A DNA stretch of 64,000 nt, from the NCBI GenBank assembly GCA_000697355.1, contig JNEN01001205.1, forward strand, positions 62,001 through 126,000. The letters run 5' to 3'. The notes beneath the pieces are model-generated. The model was not told the origin of the DNA. It searched no databases and worked only from the letters and a program-made list of their open reading frames with translations. Shown here one piece after another: positions 37,133-49,017 of this stretch. The position numbers and the translations under genes were made by a program. Source of the stretch: Syncephalastrum monosporum B8922 (taxonomy: Eukaryota; Mucoromycota; Mucoromycetes; Mucorales; Syncephalastraceae). Position 1 is the first letter of the stretch; the number at the start of each line of letters is the position of its first letter.

Positions 37133-38665
37133 ATACACACATGACCTCCCCCCTTGCCTCATCCGTCTATCGGCCTCACCCAACATGGCAATGTTCCGAG
37201 AGACAATCAAAAGTAGTATGCCTATTTCATTCAGTTGTATATGGAAGAAACTCATACACACACATATAGACATGACGAAAAGAGGAGGACCTTGAAAATT
37301 CCCTAGTGCACTAACCGGTAGTCGTGAAGGTGCTGATATTGTTACGACCGCGCGTTGTGAATTAATCTTTTTCTTGTTTGCTATCCGGACGATGGACAGA
37401 TCGCGTCGGCCACAGAGCTCAAACTCCCTCCTTACTCCTCTTTGGACTCTAAGTGCCTTTGTTATGTTCCACCCGGAGCAGTGATCCGCCTACCGGTACC
37501 CTCGGAACGTGAAGACAGAGATATTTGCAAACCTCCTACATGATTGTTATAGCCCCCTTTTTTTTTATAAAAAAAAAAAGACAGGAGAATATAAAAGGGT
37601 CCTTGCAAGCGGCACAATGCTCTCAGCGGGGATACACTGGTCCCGTTACTTGAATATGTATAGTAACGAGCACACACCTATATTCGGATATACCCAATAC
37701 CTGCCATGATGAGCACCCATCATAATAAGTAATAAGCGACCAACACGTTGCGGACGCCACCACCGTCAAAAAAAAAAAGAAAAAGAACGCATGCGACAGC
37801 AGCAGACGAATGGCCGAGACCTCGCATACCTCCGCAGCTTACCAGCCTAGCAGTGATTATAATTTTACCGCCTGCATACATACATCATGGCTGGTTCACA
37901 GCATCCAATCAGTACCCTGATATTACCATGCAACACGTCGAGGGTGACCCATGACGAAGCATAAAACATGCATCATCACATTTAGCCAACCTGTCGTGCT
38001 TGGCGTATACGCGCACTCAAACCCCGGGCCCCCCTCGGGTCCTCCGTCTTTGCTCCAGCTGGTTTTCGTGGAGCTGTAACATAGCAGGGAGCCACCCAAA
38101 CTGTTGTGATCGAAAGAGAGAGCGCGTGCACATGTTTTTGTCTCTTGCATCTCAGTATCAAAATGCTGTAGTCTCGAAACGATACACATTCGCTATACAC
38201 AACGCATATCCTTGGCACATAAATCACTGATTTCGTTTGTTTTAGTTAATATGATCTTGACATGAAAAATTTTTTCTTGTGTTCCTTTTCTTTCTTTTTC
38301 TCTGTGAGACACGCCCCTCTTACGCCATCATTGACAAACTAGATGAGCTCTTTGTCGACCGAATAGCCGAGCAGGTAAGACATGCGAATTAAGGTATGGA
38401 GAAAGGTTACACATGGCGTGTTTTTATTTGCTAGGCCTGAAAGATAGGCTAGATGGTGAAGATGGAGGCGAGACAGGTCAGGAGCCCGCACTTACTTAGG
38501 TGCGATGCGATGCACCGGTGTATTTCTAAGTCGAGTAACCCGAAGACAGCTTGTTTGTTTCTCTTCTGCTCTGAAAAAGGTTGCTGGGTACCTTTATTAA
38601 TGCTTCTAATGAGCCTACCTCTCTATAACAGGTTGGCCTAGCCGCACGCGAAAAGACAATAACAG

Positions 38666-38711
38666 GGAAGCAACGGAGTCTGCTTCCGATCAGACCTGTT
38701 TCGTATGTCAT
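38666..38711. repeat. Nested inverted repeat (hairpin)
   Basis: AACAGG pairs with CCTGTT on the outside and GAAGCA with TGCTTC inside, giving a 12-bp two-part hairpin in the gene-poor stretch. No neighbouring promoter or terminator was identified. Confidence 0.5.
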
Positions 38712-38950
38712 GCCCAAGGTGCCTTCTGTACTTTGCTCTAGGTTTTCAGATAAGTACGGTCGCTTAGAGCGACTGCCACCCTCACTGCTAGTGTGCATTA
38801 CGGGCGCATGGTATTATGTGATATTCAGGGAGACATTCGACCAAATTATAAGGTGGAATGCACTTTAAGACACACGGCTTAGATGAGCGTCGGGTACTCT
38901 CGTATTCTTCACAAGGGTCACCCTGCCGCCTGTCTATACAACCAGACCCC

Positions 38951-39057
38951 GATCAGCTCATCTCGCTGGTTTTCCAGCTTTCTTTTTGCCAATGCCCATA
39001 CCAGGGTGGCCCGGGCGAGGAGCTAGGATCGCCGATGCAATGACAATTTTTTTTTTT
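38951..39057 (+). ncRNA. Possible small structured RNA ending in a T-run
   Basis: GATC, AGCTC and CTCGC at 38951-38966 can pair with GCGAG, GAGCT and GATC at 39015-39030, a 14-bp closing helix with two small interior loops. An internal GCTGG-TTTT-CCAGC hairpin partly competes. Eleven consecutive T residues at 39047-39057 follow, which could stop RNA polymerase III. No promoter boxes or known family were recognised; chance folding in a non-coding region remains possible. Confidence 0.22.
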
Positions 39058-39963
39058 AGATTCCAGTCAGGATCTTTTTTTTTTTTATTCTTTGTGCTCG
39101 ACAGGCACGGGGACGGAATGGACTGTATACAAGTTATTATAAAGAAGATTCAGGACAGAGTTTAGCCATGTAACGCGATCGCATGGCGAAGAGATCCTGG
39201 CGATATGAACCTTAATGTGAAGGCCCTTTATGTGTCTGATTTGCCGATTGCACCGCAAGGCAGGTAACTTCTTTCTCTGGAGTGACCCCCGATCAAAGAC
39301 AGTGAGTGGGCGTCATGGGCACACACAGTTTACTTCTGTATCCTGAACGGTCGATTTAAAGACCGCGATCATTTCACAATGAAATGGAACATTTGTCCCA
39401 CCTTCAGTGTCTTCCTTACACTGTCTCCTTGGTCGACCACCTAGCTGTCTTTGGTGTTCCTGGCTGGGCGACCCTTCACGTCTTTATAGTTGCTCACATG
39501 AGATTTTGACTAATTTACGCGCGATCATGCACATACAGTAGTAAAGTTAGCTACTATCAGAAGGTGCACATGATGATAATACAGTGTGTTATATGGACAA
39601 GGCGGACGGTTCTAGAAGAGAAAGTGTAAGGATCTGCGTCTCCTGACCTCCCAAGAGCTTAAAAAAATAGCTCGGTCAGGCGTACAGAGTGGACACTGCT
39701 TCATAGGCGTCATGATTCATATATATGCATCTCTGTATTTTGGAATTATGAGATTATATGATGGGTGGTTCGAAGCGGCGGAAAACAAAGGCAATTCCCG
39801 CTTCTGTGGTTGCTGTGATTTTGAGTGAATTTGAGCGGGTGGCATCATGAGCGGGTGGAGTGTCGAGTGTTGTTCCCTCTCACCACACCCCCCTATTTTC
39901 TCCAACGAAAGCCCCACCCCGCCCTCTGCTGAATCTTAGCTGTCTAGAATACACTCTATCGCC

Positions 39964-42552
39964 ATGTCTGATCGGCAACCGTTGTCTCCTGTGAGACATA
40001 GTGAAGAAATGGCTCCTTACAGTGCCTCTGAACATAATGGCCGTGATTTTTCGGATGAGGACTACCCTCCACGGTCTCATGGCCGCGAAAAGTTTCGTCG
40101 AGAACGTAGCATCGATCGTGACCAAGGGTATTATGGAAGAGCAGGCGAAGACTACGGAGATCGTTATGATCGCAAGAAACGCATCCGCCGTAGTGTTACC
40201 CCTCCGGATGGTAAACCAAATATGACGACAGGTTATCAGAATGTTGTTCATTTTGTTCTAGACCGTAGACATATTAAACGTCGAGCGTCATTAACGGGTG
40301 GCTACAGTCGAGCGATGCCGCCGCGTGGGTCGCATGAACGGGATCTCAGAGACGGCGACTACCGGGACGGTGACCACTACATTCCAAATTATGACCGCGA
40401 TGGCTACTCGCCAGCACCACGTTACAGTTCTATGCCAGAACACAGCAACTCATTTAGCGGTGGTTCTGGCTCTGGAAGCGGCGGCCATAGTTATCCTGTG
40501 ATGGGTACGCGCAGCTTCTTGGCACCTGACTATGACTAACTGACTGACTGACTTCGTTCTGTAAGACATGATGAATCCCTCGATAATGGGCGGGAACAGC
40601 TGGAACATGGGCCGGATGCCGCCCGTCGACATTGAGCAATTGGACTACGTCGTCTCCTTCAAGCAGTTCACCGAGTATCTTCGCCACACCCACCCACGAA
40701 GTCACTTTGACGATGATGAGATCCAGAAACGCTACGGCCGATACAAGGAAAAAGTCACTACCAAACAGCTTGCTGCATTTTTCGAGGCCAACAAGGACAA
40801 GCAGTGGTTCCAGGAGAAATATCATCCGTCATTCTCACAAGAACGTTCGGCCGATGTCAAACGCCGGCGACGCCTGCTCCTCGAGAGCTTCTTGAAAGAT
40901 CTCAAGGACGGCAAATATGATGATGTCTTGTACGACGCGTCATCCCACAAGCAAGATGAAGATATCAAGGAAGCGACAGAAGAGCCTCAAGAAGCCACAG
41001 CCGACTCCACGGATGCGCCTGCAGAGGAACTCGTTAATCACTTGGTTATCAAAACCGTCCCGCCAACGATCGCGCGACAGAAAATAATTGAGGTAATGGA
41101 TAAAAGGAGCAATTCTCGATATATGATTCTTATACAACACGTATCTTCAGATGTGTCAAGGAGTTGAAGGTTTCGATAGCGTTGTGCTATCCGAACCAAG
41201 CCCCTTGAAGAAGTTTCATCGTGTTGGTTGGATCCACTTCAAAGAAGGCACCGACATGCGCAAGGCATTTACAGCCCTGGATAACCAAAAGATTGACGAC
41301 TTTACCTTCCACCTTGCCCTCAACAAAAAGGATCACGATCAGCAGCGACCCACAAAATTGGCGCCTGAGACTACATGTCGTCGGGCACGTTTACAGCAGG
41401 ACTTTAACCAGGCCCAGGAGCTGTCTCGGGCACTGGAGCTGGAGCTTGGCGATGATGTCAATGCTTTGGAAGCTGTGCTAGATCGAGCTAAAGAAGTCAT
41501 TGCGAAGCAGAAAGATACCGAAACTGAAAAGCCCGATGAATGGGAGCTGAAGAAAGAGTTGGACATGGTTCTTGCTTATTTAAGACGAGTGCATATGTAC
41601 TGCTACTACTGCAGCATGGAATGCGACTCTTCAGAGGATCTTAATCGCCGCTGCGCCGACCCACATGCACGGAAGGTGCCTAAAGGAAGTGAGGAGACAG
41701 ACTCCAAACAGGCATCTCGAGCAGAACGTGCAGGTAAGATGAAGGCAGACTAAAGTGACCAAACGAACTGAAAGTGACATCCATTAGCCAACCAATTGTT
41801 GCGGACTCTTGATCAAAAAATACACCTCCGTACGCATACCCCGGACGACACAGAGTTGCAAAAAATGGGTGGCAAAAGCGAACAAAAGTGAGCTGATTGC
41901 ACAGAAAAAGCATCGGATTTATGTTAACAAACGTTCGCAGGGAAATCGACACTTTCATTGAAGCCCATGTCCAGAAGGAACACGAGGCCAAGTTTAAGTG
42001 TCGGGTTTTGGAATGCTCCAAGGCCTTCAAGGGCTTCGAATTCGTCGAGAAACATATTCGTGCCAAGCACCCAGAACAGGTGGATAAAATTAAGGAAGAA
42101 GTCCGGTTTTACAATAATTATGTCTGCGACCCGAATCACCTGATACAAAGTGGCCCTCAGCAGTCGCAGCAGAATGCGAACGGTCTCCCATTCCCGTCGT
42201 TTATGATGCCGGGTGTCAATGGTAACATGCGACCTCCACCAGGTTTGGCAGCCATGCAGGCCGCTGCAGTGGGTACACCGTACGATCAGATCCCCCGGAT
42301 AGGCTTCAGTGGAAACCTCGGACCCCGTGGGCGTGCAGGTGGCGCTGCTGGCGAGCGCTTTGCTGCTGCAGCTACTGTTGGTGGTGGCGCAGGTCGTGCA
42401 GGGTAAGCTTACAAAGTAATAGTGGTACTCAGTATACTCATGATATTAGGATGGACCTGGACGAGCCCATGCCGCGCGACCCGCGCCAAGTCAAGTCCTA
42501 TGTGGACTTGGACGCACCTGCGGAGGGTGATGCCAACATCAATTTCTTCTGA
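39964..42552 (+). CDS. ARS2: ARS2/SERRATE homolog
   Basis: Seven exons (39964-40210, 40262-40504, 40566-41092, 41151-41733, 41788-41887, 41941-42402, 42450-42552) give 754 residues. The N terminus is Arg/Asp/Ser/Tyr-rich. The central block (DYVVSFKQFTEYLRHTHPRS, QWFQEKYHPSF) and the family's zinc finger (Cys587, Cys592, His605, His610 in KCRVLECSKAFKGFEFVEKH) followed by VRFYNNYVCDPNH identify ARS2/SERRATE. The end SYVDLDAPAEGDANINFF matches the conserved C-terminal peptide region. ARS2 bridges the nuclear cap-binding complex to RNA processing or decay machineries. The first intron (51 nt, 40211-40261) contains no stop and is a multiple of three, so an unspliced form would also be translatable; I favour splicing because it has a GTAAAC donor and TTTTGTTCTAG acceptor. 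Confidence 0.92.
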
Positions 42553-42787
42553 GGCGTTTCTGGTTAATGGATGGTTATTACATAAAGGACTTTGTGTATT
42601 GAGTCAAACAGAAAACCATGAGAACGCTTGGCGGCTTCCTCTCATTTTGGAGTGGCGTTTTTATATGTGTAAAGTAGTTACAATGTGAATACAGCATATC
42701 TAGTGTACAGTACGAAATGAAAGGCAAGGAATGATATAATACAAGGAATGTAAGGATGGGTAAGAAATGCAATAGATAGTAAGCGTT

Positions 42788-44515
42788 TTAGATACGGAAA
42801 CGATGATCGAGGCGATCACTACCCTGGTCAATTGTGGTCGCGCGGTAAGTCTCGCGCTCTTGTTCCGTCATGGCGTTCCACTTGCGCTCACGATAGCGGT
42901 TGGTAAGGATGTATCGAAAACGGATGGATGTGAAAAGGAGAAGGGCAGCCACATCAAGGGCGACATTAACGGTGTTACCAGTGAAATAGCGTGGGAGATC
43001 GTATGTCTGATAAATGTAGGCACCGGGAACACTGCAGATGTTGGCTGCGCCAATGATGGCGCCAAGAGCGAGCGCCCGCTTTCCTGAAGGTGCCACATTT
43101 GACGACATCCAGGCAATATGCATACCATGCCAACTAGGAGCAGCAGCCGTCACCATGGCCGCCGCAAAAAGGCTCCAACGGTCGGTGCCTACTGGCAGTG
43201 CGCGTAGAGCGATATAGCCCGCGAGCTGCCAGATTACGCTGATCACGATATGCAAGCCGACATCACCATATCGATCCGAGCTCCACGCAATTAGAATTGA
43301 GAATATACCATTGACAATATATGAGGGTGCAGTCAGCAAGTTTGCCGTCGTGGTCTCGAAACCGGCGCTTCGGATGATACTCGGCAGGTAAGTTTGGATA
43401 GGTGTAATAGGCATGTATGCCACGAAGGTGGCAACCAGGTGCATCCACACTTTGGTATCCTTGAGAAAAAGCTTGATGTCCTTGATACCAACAAATTGAT
43501 GGTGTTCGGTCTTCGCCTTGTCATCCTTGATTAAGCGTGTCACGGCAATTTTCGTAAGTCGCTCGTCATTTTTGAACCAGTCTCCAGTGAAAAACCTCTT
43601 GGTTTCTGTGGGAGATCGAGGCAAGTAGAAACTTTAACTATAGTGAGCTTCCTTACTTCATATCAAAGTTTGAACTTACAATGCGAAGAAACCCACGACA
43701 TGGGTCATCAAGCCATCGATAAGGAAGAGCCACTTCCATCCATAGAGGTTGGCAATGCCACTCATACGAAAGATACCGAATGAGATAACGCCCGAGAAAG
43801 CGGATGCAAGAGATTGGATGCCCCAGAACCAGGCCAGACGAGTAGCAAGCTCGTTAGATTTGTACCAGCCTGTGAGGTAGACTAGACACGCCGGAATGAA
43901 GCCAGCTTCGGTCAGCGCGATAAGCATACGTACAGCGATAAATCCGCCAAAGTTCTGGACAAACAACATAGTGTTAGGTGTTATCCACTGAACATCCTAC
44001 TTCACTTACATGAATAAGAGCATGAGCCCAAGTGACGATAGCCCACGAGGACATGAGGATAGGAATCCAGCGATGGGGTCCGATGCGTTTGGCTATTACG
44101 TTGGCGACAAGTGTGACAATCGTGAATATGATGGAATACACCATGATGGTATTGTTGACATCGTCATTGGTAAACCCCAAATCGGCCGCCAGGTTGTCCG
44201 AGACGGCGTTGGCTGTTATCATGGAATGTTGGTAAGAGCAGAGAAAATAAAAAGTAATCAGAACTTACAAAGATTAGTACGGTCCATGTTGAGAACGAAG
44301 GACATGACAAGTATGAGGGGCATGAGTCGAATATCTAGTATTCGTATCACGCGCGCTTCTTCCTCGCGGGTCCACTCGAGGTCTTCGTCGTAGCCTTTAG
44401 TGGCAATGATGGTCGAGTCACCGGACTCGGAATCTCCAAGAGAGCTGAAGGAATCCACCTTTTTGTGCACGGTGCTGCTATCGAGATACGCGTCTTGTTT
44501 CTTGGTGTCTGACAT
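42788..44515 (-). CDS. Major-facilitator transporter, allantoate-permease (Dal5/Tna1) family
   Basis: Four exons (44269-44515, 44010-44212, 43680-43954, 42788-43631) give 522 residues. The N terminus is acidic and cytoplasmic, followed by RILDIRLMPLILVMSFVLNM and DRTNLSNAVSDNLAADLG, the first helix and following motif of the anion:cation symporter family. About twelve hydrophobic segments are visible, including FIAVRMLIALTEAGFIPACL, WKWLFLIDGLMTHVVGFFAF and YMPITPIQTYLPSIIRSAGF. Relatives import allantoate, ureidosuccinate, nicotinate and other organic anions across the plasma membrane; the substrate here is not determinable. It is convergent with ARS2 (stops 235 nt apart). Confidence 0.9.
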
Positions 44516-46487
44516 GTGTGCTCAATCAGAAGCTCAAAAGAGAGAGAGATGTGGAGAACCAAGATAGAAATGATAGTGACCATTGTGTCAGTCTGGCCTT
44601 TTATAAGATGGCGCACACTGACGACAATGGCGTATAGTATGTGCGCAATTGATCGTGTGTTCAAGCAAGCGGGTGGCAAATATTCATGAGAAATTGCACA
44701 ATCGTTCAAGGTGGGTTTGCGAAAATGACACCATACTACGCTTCGTGTCCAACCTTTCTGCTCCACTTTAACTTCTCCTATATCATCTTCAGTGCTACTT
44801 CTTCTATCCTATACTACTTTAAAAAGCTACTTGCACTGCAAAGATGCAGTATATCTCTTCGAGTTATGTATGTACCTGCATTCATGCATCTCTGGGACAA
44901 CACGCGTATTCTCATTTTTATTAAACTTTTGGGTAAAGCAGCATCCAACGCATTTCAGGCCCCGCGAACACAGATTGGCACACGCGTGCCCAAGATTGCG
45001 CAATCATCTCGTTTTCAAACAACGTAACAGATCGCAGGTGCCAACAAATCACTGTATCGAATATTTAAACTATGTATCCTGTCTTGAATTATACTGCATC
45101 GCTTGGCTTTCTGCTGCTCCGAAGTGATGTACATTGTATTTCAATCTTCTTGTTAGCTTTCATCTACATGGAATATTTATCTGACTTCATAAACAATATT
45201 TGTCTCAAAGTGGTAAACACAAGTACACTGTACTGACTTGTACCTACAGCATGATGCAGAATGTCTGTACCTCGGTATTCAAGCTTGGAGAACAGGTATC
45301 TTACCAATCTTATTGAAAAACGGAGATTTATCTTTGTTTATCTCCTACCACTGCCGACCACTCTTTGCATGCACACATCCAAGCAGCTTATCTTTGAGAT
45401 AAACAATGTTTGTGATTTGCGAAACACAGCCAAAATGTAAGCTGAGAAGAGGTCAGCATACCCATACTCCATTTGCAGCTGTTTTGCGACTATGTAATTT
45501 ACATTAGCTATACACAGTCAGGCAGAGTCACCAACTAAAAATCTAAACATACGTTTGACGAGCAGTTTCTGCAATGACAGTGCTAGGCAAAGAACCGTTA
45601 CGACTGCTGGTGGTGGCTAGCATATAGTTTAGCTCTGAAAGAGCTTGTGGTAGATCTGCTGAAGAGAATCATTTCTACAAAATTGGAAGCGAAAATGAAA
45701 AAAAAAAAAAAAAATATGTATATGGATCTACTTTATGTCCTGGATCTGGCGGTAGCGCGGTAATCATAAATTAAAAAATCCGTTGAAGGACATCGAAAGG
45801 CATCGTCACAGAGAGAGGCGGTAATGGTGTTTTTATAAGAGAGATGAAGGACTTGATAAGAGCACGAATGCGATTTCTCAGGTTTATCCGATTAATTTCT
45901 GGCCACGTATACCTGCCTGCATCGATTGAATTCGAGATAGCGCGTAATTTTGAGAAAATTCTCGCCATGGAGTGGTGGAAGGCGGTTTATATAAGGCAGT
46001 CGCTGGACCGTGTATCCAAGCCTTCTCGGGAGCAGCGGATTAGCTGGATTTCTGCGCTTGACTCCAGTGCTATACTTCTTTAAAAGGCGTTTCTCAAGGA
46101 TCGAAACATGTACGAGCTGTAAATTCGTGGCCGGTAGGAACGACTTGATAGCCGATATCGGCAACAGATTGAATAGAGTTGTTGTGGAAGAAGGACGAAT
46201 AGGGAAAATACTTGAATGATAGAATAACAACTTCCTGTAGAAGAGAAGCGAATGCAGTCGATATGCACAGAAGTGCCTCACTTGCATCATCCAAGACCAT
46301 ACAAAGATAGATTCGTGTAACGATCTGCGAGAAAGAGGGAGCGCGCGTGCGTGCATCAAGCCAATTGCCTTTCTTCAAACTGAATGTTGTAGCACAGGCG
46401 CCCACAGACTTTCAATTGTTTTAGACCTTTCTTTCTATACTTTTTCTTCTCTTCCAATTCAACCTAAATCAACTGGGACATTCTATT
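44516..46487. other. Intergenic stretch between transporter and septin
   Basis: About 2 kb, AT-rich, with an A-run at about 45699-45714. Open frames are short. One minus-strand frame (45771-45968) ends in MPFDVLQRIF, reminiscent of an F-box start, but stops at once. No gene is proposed. Confidence 0.5.
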
Positions 46488-48344
46488 ATGCCATTGGTAA
46501 GGAGTTGTCTTTCCGAATCATACACATTTGGTAGTCTGTTCTCATGTGTGTTCGAATGTGTACTGTCACCATTCCCGCCATCACTCGTGTTTTTTAGGAG
46601 CACGCTTTGCAAACGAGGTATGTGTATCAAAGGCTAGAGAGTTGTAGCTATGACGACTCATATTCTATGGCAGAGGCACATTTCCTGACCTGGGACCCTG
46701 GAAGCAGCATCCTCATCGGCCCGTCTCCCTCACTGCACCGCTTGGTGTCGAAGCTTTTGCACGCCAGGCCCGCACACGAGCCCGGCGTATGCCGTACCAG
46801 CTAAACGTCATGGTCGTTGGTAAAAAAGAGGATACAATTGCGATCAAGAAAGGGCCATATATATTTATTTTATTTGCCTTTCAGGTGAAAGCGGCCTTGG
46901 CAAGTCCACTTTTATGAATACGCTCTTTAATACCGACCTCCACGAGCAGCATCCAAAGGTACCACAAGATACAAAGACGGTCGATATCACACCTCTTCAT
47001 TTCGGTACGTAAGCCATAGGATAGAGACACAGGCAACATTTTGGATTTGTGATTTAATTTTACAATTTTTGGATTGATCATCGTGGTACAGAGCTCGAAG
47101 AAGAAGGCATCAAGCTGCATTTATGCCTCATTGATACCCCTGGTTTCGGTGATCGACTCAACCGTGAGGAAGAGTGTGTGTCTGCCTATACACGAATATG
47201 CCTCCTATGACTAACTCTGTACTTTATAGCGTTCAGCCGATATTAGAGTACATTGATGCACAATATGACGTCTACTACGAAACGGAGCGGACTGCCACAT
47301 TTCGCCGCCAGATCAACGATACCCGTGTTCACATGTGCCTCTACTTTATCCAGCCAACAGGTCATCAGTATGTACACCCTGTCGCTTTATATGGTTGTGT
47401 TCATGGCTCATTGCGATTTTTAGCCTGAAAGAGCTCGATATCGCTACTCTGAGGGAGCTCTCCACGAAACTTAATGTGGTCCCCGTCATTGCAAAGGCGG
47501 ATACACTCACTAAGGAAGAGCGCATCGTTTTTAAGGAAGCCGTAAGTTGAGCTCCATTATGAATAGTCCGTGTCCTTACATCGTCTGTGCAGATCCTCCA
47601 GGATTTACACGATCATAACATTGCCATATATCCAACAGCCTACCCGGACTACCGTGATCCGTATGACTCCATTGAGGTAGATATTCAAATGCAAATCTGA
47701 GTTCAGGCGTTCATACCGCGATAGAAACACATCCCTTTCGCAGTTATGGGTAGCAACGATTTTGTTCCATCAAAAAAGTCTGACAAGCTTGTGCGTGGCA
47801 GAGAATACCGCTGGGGAACAGTGGAAGGTACACAGCACATGAAACAGTGAATAGTCGGATACTAATCTGCCGCTACCTTTTTAAGTGGATGATCCGGAAC
47901 ATTGCGACGTTGTTTATCTTCGGTCATTGTTGGTGGAGGAGTGCATGCATGAACTCAAAGAACTCACACATGGACATCACTATCATGACCACCGAGCTCG
48001 CATTCTACGTGGCCATGGTCGCGCTGATTCCCTTTTGGAATGCGACGAAGAGTATGACACTCGCGTGACAAAAGTAAAAGAGCGCACGATGGCTGAATTC
48101 AAGGACAAGGAAAACAACATGCGTAATGATTTTGTCGATATGGTGAAGAACACCGAAGATGGATTGCGCCAGCGGGAGCAAGAGGTAGGAGTGTATGATG
48201 ATGTATCGGCAACCGTTTGCTTACCAACTTTTTAATAAGCTGCAACGCAAGCGGGACGAGATGATGAGTGAGTTGGAAGACCAGCAGCAGCAAATTGCAC
48301 AGCTTGAAAAAGAGCTTACTCGGAAACTCTCCCTGCGGCAATGA
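46488..48344 (+). CDS. Septin GTPase
   Basis: Eleven exons (46488-46496, 46598-46617, 46674-46819, 46885-47004, 47092-47179, 47230-47367, 47424-47541, 47593-47676, 47725-47827, 47886-48184, 48240-48344) give 409 residues. Hallmarks are a polybasic stretch (ARQARTRARRMP) before the G domain, P loop GESGLGKST, G3 DTPGFGDRL, G4 AKAD, and the septin unique element VRGREYRWGTVEV. The C terminus is a predicted coiled coil (TMAEFKDKENNMRNDF through LEDQQQQIAQLEKELTRKL). Septins polymerise into filaments at the cell cortex and septa. The first two coding exons are only 9 and 20 nt; the exon 5 end was chosen to keep frame (EECVVQPILEYI) and is the least certain junction. Confidence 0.92.
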
Positions 48345-48669
48345 GACGTAGCTCCCTCGTCAGCAGCAAATAGAGCGTAGCCGCCTTGCTCTTACCTTCT
48401 ATAGAAACCGTAACTAGCATACATATCTATCTACTCTACTTCTACTCTCTATTAAAAAAATGTTGAAGACTCTTCTACTCCGAAAAATCATAGGAGAAAT
48501 AAGGAAATTAGTTCTGACGTGCCTTTCCTGACACCATTCTACATATACCATTGTATACGTCGTCCCTTCAATGACATACAAGTTACTTGTATTTGGTATT
48601 TACATACTGTATACGGTATGTATATCTGCATACACATAGCGGAAAGCCTTGCAACATGATTCTTGCGCA
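48345..48669. other. Septin 3' flank
   Basis: AT-rich 3' region after the septin stop with repeated TATAC-type sequence; no gene seen. It leads into the structured block that starts at about 48670. Confidence 0.4.
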
Positions 48670-48886
48670 ATGTTCCTATCGATAACTGGGTACGAAGCCC
48701 CCGACAAAGGGGTCTGGGGCCTTAGGCCCAGCTAGCCTTCGACTCGAACAGGAGAGCCCCGAAGAGCAAGTGCAAGCTGTGATGGCCCACAGCTGCACGG
48801 GACATGGCTTAACCGCAAAAGATGCAGCTTGGAGTGTTACGAATGACCGCAGCAAACGAAGTTTCGTAGGCTAGTTATCGCAACAT
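48670..48886. ncRNA. Compact self-complementary block, probable structured non-coding RNA
   Basis: A GC-rich island in AT-rich DNA whose ends pair. ATGTT (48670-48674) pairs with AACAT (48882-48886), CGATAACT (48680-48687) with AGTTATCG (48873-48880), and TACGAA (48691-48696) with TTCGTA (48863-48868). Inside are successive hairpins: CCCC/GGGG at 48699-48712, CTGGG/CCCAG at 48714-48731, CTTCG/CGAAG at 48737-48764, and a strong 11-bp one (GTGC-a-AGCTGTG with CACAGCT-GCAC, 48770-48798). No open reading frame spans it. The closed multibranch shape recalls catalytic or scaffold RNAs such as RNase P/MRP or SRP RNA, but I could not match their conserved core sequences. The strand is undetermined. 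Confidence 0.42.
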
Positions 48887-49017
48887 ATCATTTGGTTTAA
48901 ATGTTTGTGGTGCTTTTCTCACAAGAAATCAACGCTGAATTTTAGGTATGATTTTTTTCGGGTGGGCTGCCATATACACTTTCTTTCGTGAGCAGCATCC
49001 ACACCACAAAAAGGGAC
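48887..49017. other. Short spacer before the RRM gene
   Basis: AT-rich spacer between the structured block and the RRM protein start; it contains a TTTTTT run at 48952-48957. Nothing else seen. Confidence 0.4.

Larger units (their letters stand above)
36649..39963. other. Gene-poor 3.3-kb stretch
   Basis: No complete gene was recognised. It contains a CTCACT repeat at 37111-37132, A-runs near 37570 and 37768, a hairpin-rich section at 38660-38715, a self-complementary block followed by an 11-T run at 38951-39057, and an isolated exon-like open segment at about 38310-38374. Each is described separately where it may matter. Confidence 0.45.

Noticed and set aside
45771..45968. Minus-strand frame ending MPFDVLQRIF, F-box-like
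   Set aside because: The resemblance covers about ten residues and stops immediately, with no in-frame splice continuation.
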